The notes beneath the pieces were generated by a model. It saw nothing but the letters and a program-made list of their open reading frames with translations. It did not search any database and was not told the origin of the DNA. From Candidatus Omnitrophota bacterium (GTDB lineage Bacteria; Omnitrophota; Koll11; Gygaellales; Profunditerraquicolaceae), in contig JAQULD010000076.1 in assembly GCA_028719045.1 (NCBI GenBank), positions 1-8,100 of the forward strand: 8,100 bases of DNA. The letters are read 5' to 3'. This document shows positions 6,364-8,100 of the stretch, piece by piece; the first letter of the stretch is position 1, and each line of letters begins with the position of its first letter. The position numbers and the translations under genes were made by a program.

Positions 6364-7539
6364 TTATATTTTATTCAACCAGCTTTCAATCCTGTCAAGG
6401 CCCTTTGCAAGCTGTTCCAAGCTTGTGGCAAAACTGATACGCACATAATCGTTTCTTCCGAAACTGTCTCCGGGAATGACCGCGACATTAGCTTCCTCAA
6501 GAAGCCTGGTGGCGAAAGCGATGGAATCAAGGCCGGTTGCCGATATTCCGCAAAACATATAAAACGCGCCTTTCGGCACGCAATAAGTTATCTTTTTTAT
6601 TTTAGAAAGCCTGGCGGCTACGTAATCCCTTCTTTTAGCGAACTCGCTGCACATGGAAGAGATGAATGCTTCGTCCATCTTTAAAGCCGCTACCGCAGCT
6701 TTCTGGCTTATAGAAGACGGATTGGAAGTGGAATGGTCCTGTAACCTGGAAATAGCCTCGGTTATATCCCGGGGCGCCCCGAGGTAACCGATGCGCCAGC
6801 CGGTCATCGAACAGCTTTTTGACAAACCGTTTACAGTGACGGTCAAATCGTATATATCTTTGCCGAAGGAAGCGATAGAGGCGTGTTTCTCGTTATCAAA
6901 AATTATCTTTTCATATATCTCGTCGCTGATCACAAAGATGTTATTAGCGACGCAAATATCGGCGATTTCTTTTAACTCTTTAGCTGTGTATACGCATCCT
7001 GTCGGATTGGAAGGGCTGTTCAACATTAACAGCCTGGTTTTTTTAGTGATGTTCTTTTTAAGGCCGCTAGCGGTGACCTTGAAATTATTTCCCGCCTCGG
7101 TCTCTATGAAACAGGGAGTTGCCTCGCACAGTTTTACCATTTCCGGGTAGCTTACCCAGTAAGGGGATGGTATCAGCACCTCATCGCCTTTATTGACCAG
7201 GACAAAAACCGCGTTAAATATGCTGTGTTTGGCGCCGTTAGATACGACGATCTGTCCGGGCTCATAGTCCAGTGAATTATCTTTCTTGAACTTCGCGGAA
7301 ATAAGTTTTTTAAGGTCAGGTATGCCTGTGGTAGGAGTATATTTGGTAAAGCCGGATTTTATAGCCTCTATTGCTTCGTTTTTTATCGCTTCAGGGGTGT
7401 CAAAATCAGGTTCGCCGGCGGCAAGGATAACAACGTCCTTACCTTCTGATCTCAATTTTTTGGCTTTAGAGGTGATGGCAAGGGTGGAGGAAGGGTTGAT
7501 TTTGTTTAAACGCTTTGCAATTCTATTATCTATAGGCAT
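6364..7539 (-). CDS. aspC: Aspartate aminotransferase, class I (subgroup I-gamma type)
   Basis: A 391-residue PLP enzyme that exchanges amino groups between aspartate/oxaloacetate and glutamate/2-oxoglutarate in the cytoplasm. Seen: AAGEPDFDTP at 40-49, KYTPTTGIPDLK at 66-77, NSPSNPTG with Asn178, SDEIY with Asp206 and Tyr209, PLP-binding Lys241 in NGLSKSCSMTGWRIGY, and the carboxylate-binding Arg367 in YVRISF. These motifs and the length fit the bacterial I-gamma group of Thermus and Bacillus type. Some members also transaminate prephenate or other amino acids, so specificity is partly inferred. The ATG at 7537-7539 is two codons downstream of an in-frame TAG, which rules out a longer form; no good Shine-Dalgarno is seen. 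It heads the run of metabolic genes and supplies the link between nitrogen and the oxaloacetate/2-oxoglutarate pools handled by the downstream enzymes. Confidence 0.92.
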   Translation of the reverse strand: MPIDNRIAKRLNKINPSSTLAITSKAKKLRSEGKDVVILAAGEPDFDTPEAIKNEAIEAIKSGFTKYTPTTGIPDLKKLISAKFKKDNSLDYEPGQIVVSNGAKHSIFNAVFVLVNKGDEVLIPSPYWVSYPEMVKLCEATPCFIETEAGNNFKVTASGLKKNITKKTRLLMLNSPSNPTGCVYTAKELKEIADICVANNIFVISDEIYEKIIFDNEKHASIASFGKDIYDLTVTVNGLSKSCSMTGWRIGYLGAPRDITEAISRLQDHSTSNPSSISQKAAVAALKMDEAFISSMCSEFAKRRDYVAARLSKIKKITYCVPKGAFYMFCGISATGLDSIAFATRLLEEANVAVIPGDSFGRNDYVRISFATSLEQLAKGLDRIESWLNKI

Positions 7540-7591
7540 TATTCGCTAATTCAGTTATGCCGGTTAGTTTCGTTGTTCCCGTTGTTTTCTT
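7540..7591 (-). other. Leader between the hairpin and aspC, no clear promoter
   Basis: This stretch would hold any promoter for the aspC-lipB run. On the minus strand a weak -10-like CATAAC occurs near 7555, but no credible -35 lies at the right distance. The plus strand carries two adjacent 9-bp units, CGTTGTTCC and CGTTGTTTT (7571-7588), identical in the first seven bases. Nothing else is recognisable. Confidence 0.35.
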
Positions 7592-7639
7592 AACGAATTA
7601 AAATCCCTGCCTGCGTAAGCAGGCAGGGATTAAACGAAT
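7592..7639. repeat. Palindrome flanked by 7-bp direct repeats AACGAAT
   Basis: The hairpin is bracketed by identical 7-bp direct repeats, AACGAAT at 7592-7598 and 7633-7639, with only a few A/T bases between each repeat and the stem. This resembles a target-site duplication around a very small palindromic element of REP or MITE type. The flanks are short and A-rich, so chance is possible. Confidence 0.35.
7602..7631 (-). terminator. Perfect 13-bp hairpin after rplQ, probable terminator
   Basis: The arms AATCCCTGCCTGC (7602-7614) and its exact reverse complement (7619-7631) enclose a 4-base loop. In the minus-strand transcript the hairpin starts about 10 bases after the rplQ stop and is followed by an interrupted U run (UUAAUU after the stem's own Us). 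Position and strength suit a Rho-independent terminator of the ribosomal protein operon. The U tract is poor, so partial read-through into aspC is likely. It could instead be a copy of a dispersed palindromic repeat. Confidence 0.6.
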
Positions 7640-7640
7640 A

Positions 7641-8100
7641 TTATAAAGAATCCCGCTCTTTTTTAAATATGTTCCTTAAGCCGCCTAAAAACTTTTTGGA
7701 AGGTTTTTTGGCGGTCGGTCTTTCCTGAACCCTGGCTTGAACCCCCGGTTTCTTTTCTTCAACAACGGGCTTTTCTTCTTTTCCCGCTTCCGGCTTTTCC
7801 GCCTGAGCTTTGGCTTCTTTCTTGGGCTTTTTGATCTCTTTCTTCTTTATCTGAGTCAACTCGAAAAGCGCCAGTTCCGCGTTGTCTCCGCGCCTGTTGC
7901 CTAACCTTACGATCCTGGTATATCCGCCGTTAATACCGTTGAAACGTTTAGCGATATCTTCGAAAAGGACACTTACCAGTTTGTGGTCGCCGAGTATTTT
8001 ATAAGCCCGCCTCTTATCGCTTAAGGTATTTGATTTACCAAGCGATATAAGCTTTTCCGCCAAAGGCTGGACTACCTGGGCAGTTCTTACGGTAGTCCTG
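7641..8100 (-). CDS. rplQ: 50S ribosomal protein L17 with long C-terminal tail (5' end cut)
   Basis: The gene enters from beyond base 8100; about 152 codons are visible. L17 binds 23S rRNA in the large ribosomal subunit. Seen: RTTVRTAQVVQPLAEKLI (first visible 18 residues), which matches the family's 'I.TT..KAKELRP.AEKLI' helix, then KRRAYKIL, and NGGYTRIVRLGNRRGDNAELALFEL, the most conserved block. A TTG at 8061-8063 is an internal Leu codon, not the start, because L17 homology continues upstream of it. The last 68 or so residues (7641-7847) form a low-complexity Lys/Glu/Pro/Ala tail ending in KKFLGGLRNIFKKERDSL, absent from the roughly 120-residue E. coli-type protein. L17 normally follows rpoA at the end of the ribosomal protein cluster, so that cluster probably lies just outside the window. 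A hairpin follows its stop. Confidence 0.95.
   Translation of the reverse strand, partial: RTTVRTAQVVQPLAEKLISLGKSNTLSDKRRAYKILGDHKLVSVLFEDIAKRFNGINGGYTRIVRLGNRRGDNAELALFELTQIKKKEIKKPKKEAKAQAEKPEAGKEEKPVVEEKKPGVQARVQERPTAKKPSKKFLGGLRNIFKKERDSL

Noticed and set aside
7571..7639. CRISPR-like repeats in the rplQ-aspC gap
   Set aside because: There is one palindrome and one pair of 9-bp imperfect units, with no regularly spaced repeats or spacers and no cas genes.
7640..7645. A perfect TATAAT on the minus strand over the rplQ stop codon, as a promoter for aspC
   Set aside because: No -35-like sequence lies 16-18 bases upstream and no extended -10 is present. Transcription would start inside or just before the hairpin.
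8061..8063. TTG as the start codon of a 140-residue protein
   Set aside because: The frame stays open to the window edge and the upstream residues RTTVRTAQVVQP match ribosomal protein L17, so this is an internal leucine codon.

Overview
The window is a dense bacterial chromosome segment in which every credible gene lies on the minus strand, so transcription runs from high to low coordinates. It begins in the 3' part of a ribosomal protein L17 gene (rplQ), passes a short gap with a perfect hairpin, and enters a tightly packed eight-gene run: aspartate aminotransferase, the large subunit of a LeuC/aconitase-type hydratase, a PilT ATPase, the matching LeuD-type small subunit, isocitrate dehydrogenase, malate dehydrogenase, dihydrolipoamide dehydrogenase, and the start of octanoyltransferase lipB, which is cut by the window edge. 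Gaps in this run are 5, 38, 15, 2, 9, 13 and 4 bp, which argues for one operon or a few overlapping transcripts.

Most of the run is central carbon metabolism around oxaloacetate and 2-oxoglutarate. AspC links aspartate to oxaloacetate and glutamate to 2-oxoglutarate. The two-subunit hydratase, placed beside an isocitrate dehydrogenase whose substrate residues match the E. coli enzyme, is best read as a candidate aconitase rather than a leucine-pathway enzyme, although sequence alone does not settle its substrate. Mdh interconverts malate and oxaloacetate. Lpd and LipB serve lipoate-dependent 2-oxoacid dehydrogenase or glycine cleavage complexes. No citrate synthase or E1/E2 gene is seen here. 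The outsider is pilT, a type IV pilus retraction ATPase gene placed between the two hydratase subunit genes. It has the clearest ribosome binding site in the window and a 9-bp tandem repeat just upstream.

Taxonomy cannot be fixed from this sequence. Moderate G+C by eye, bacterial-type L17 with a long Lys/Glu/Pro-rich tail, the LeuCD-type hydratase and compact enzymes would fit an uncultured anaerobic or PVC-related lineage such as Omnitrophota. That is an impression, not a demonstrated assignment. No RNA gene, transposase, CRISPR array or phage gene was found. The only non-coding stretch above 40 bp is the roughly 100-bp rplQ-aspC gap.
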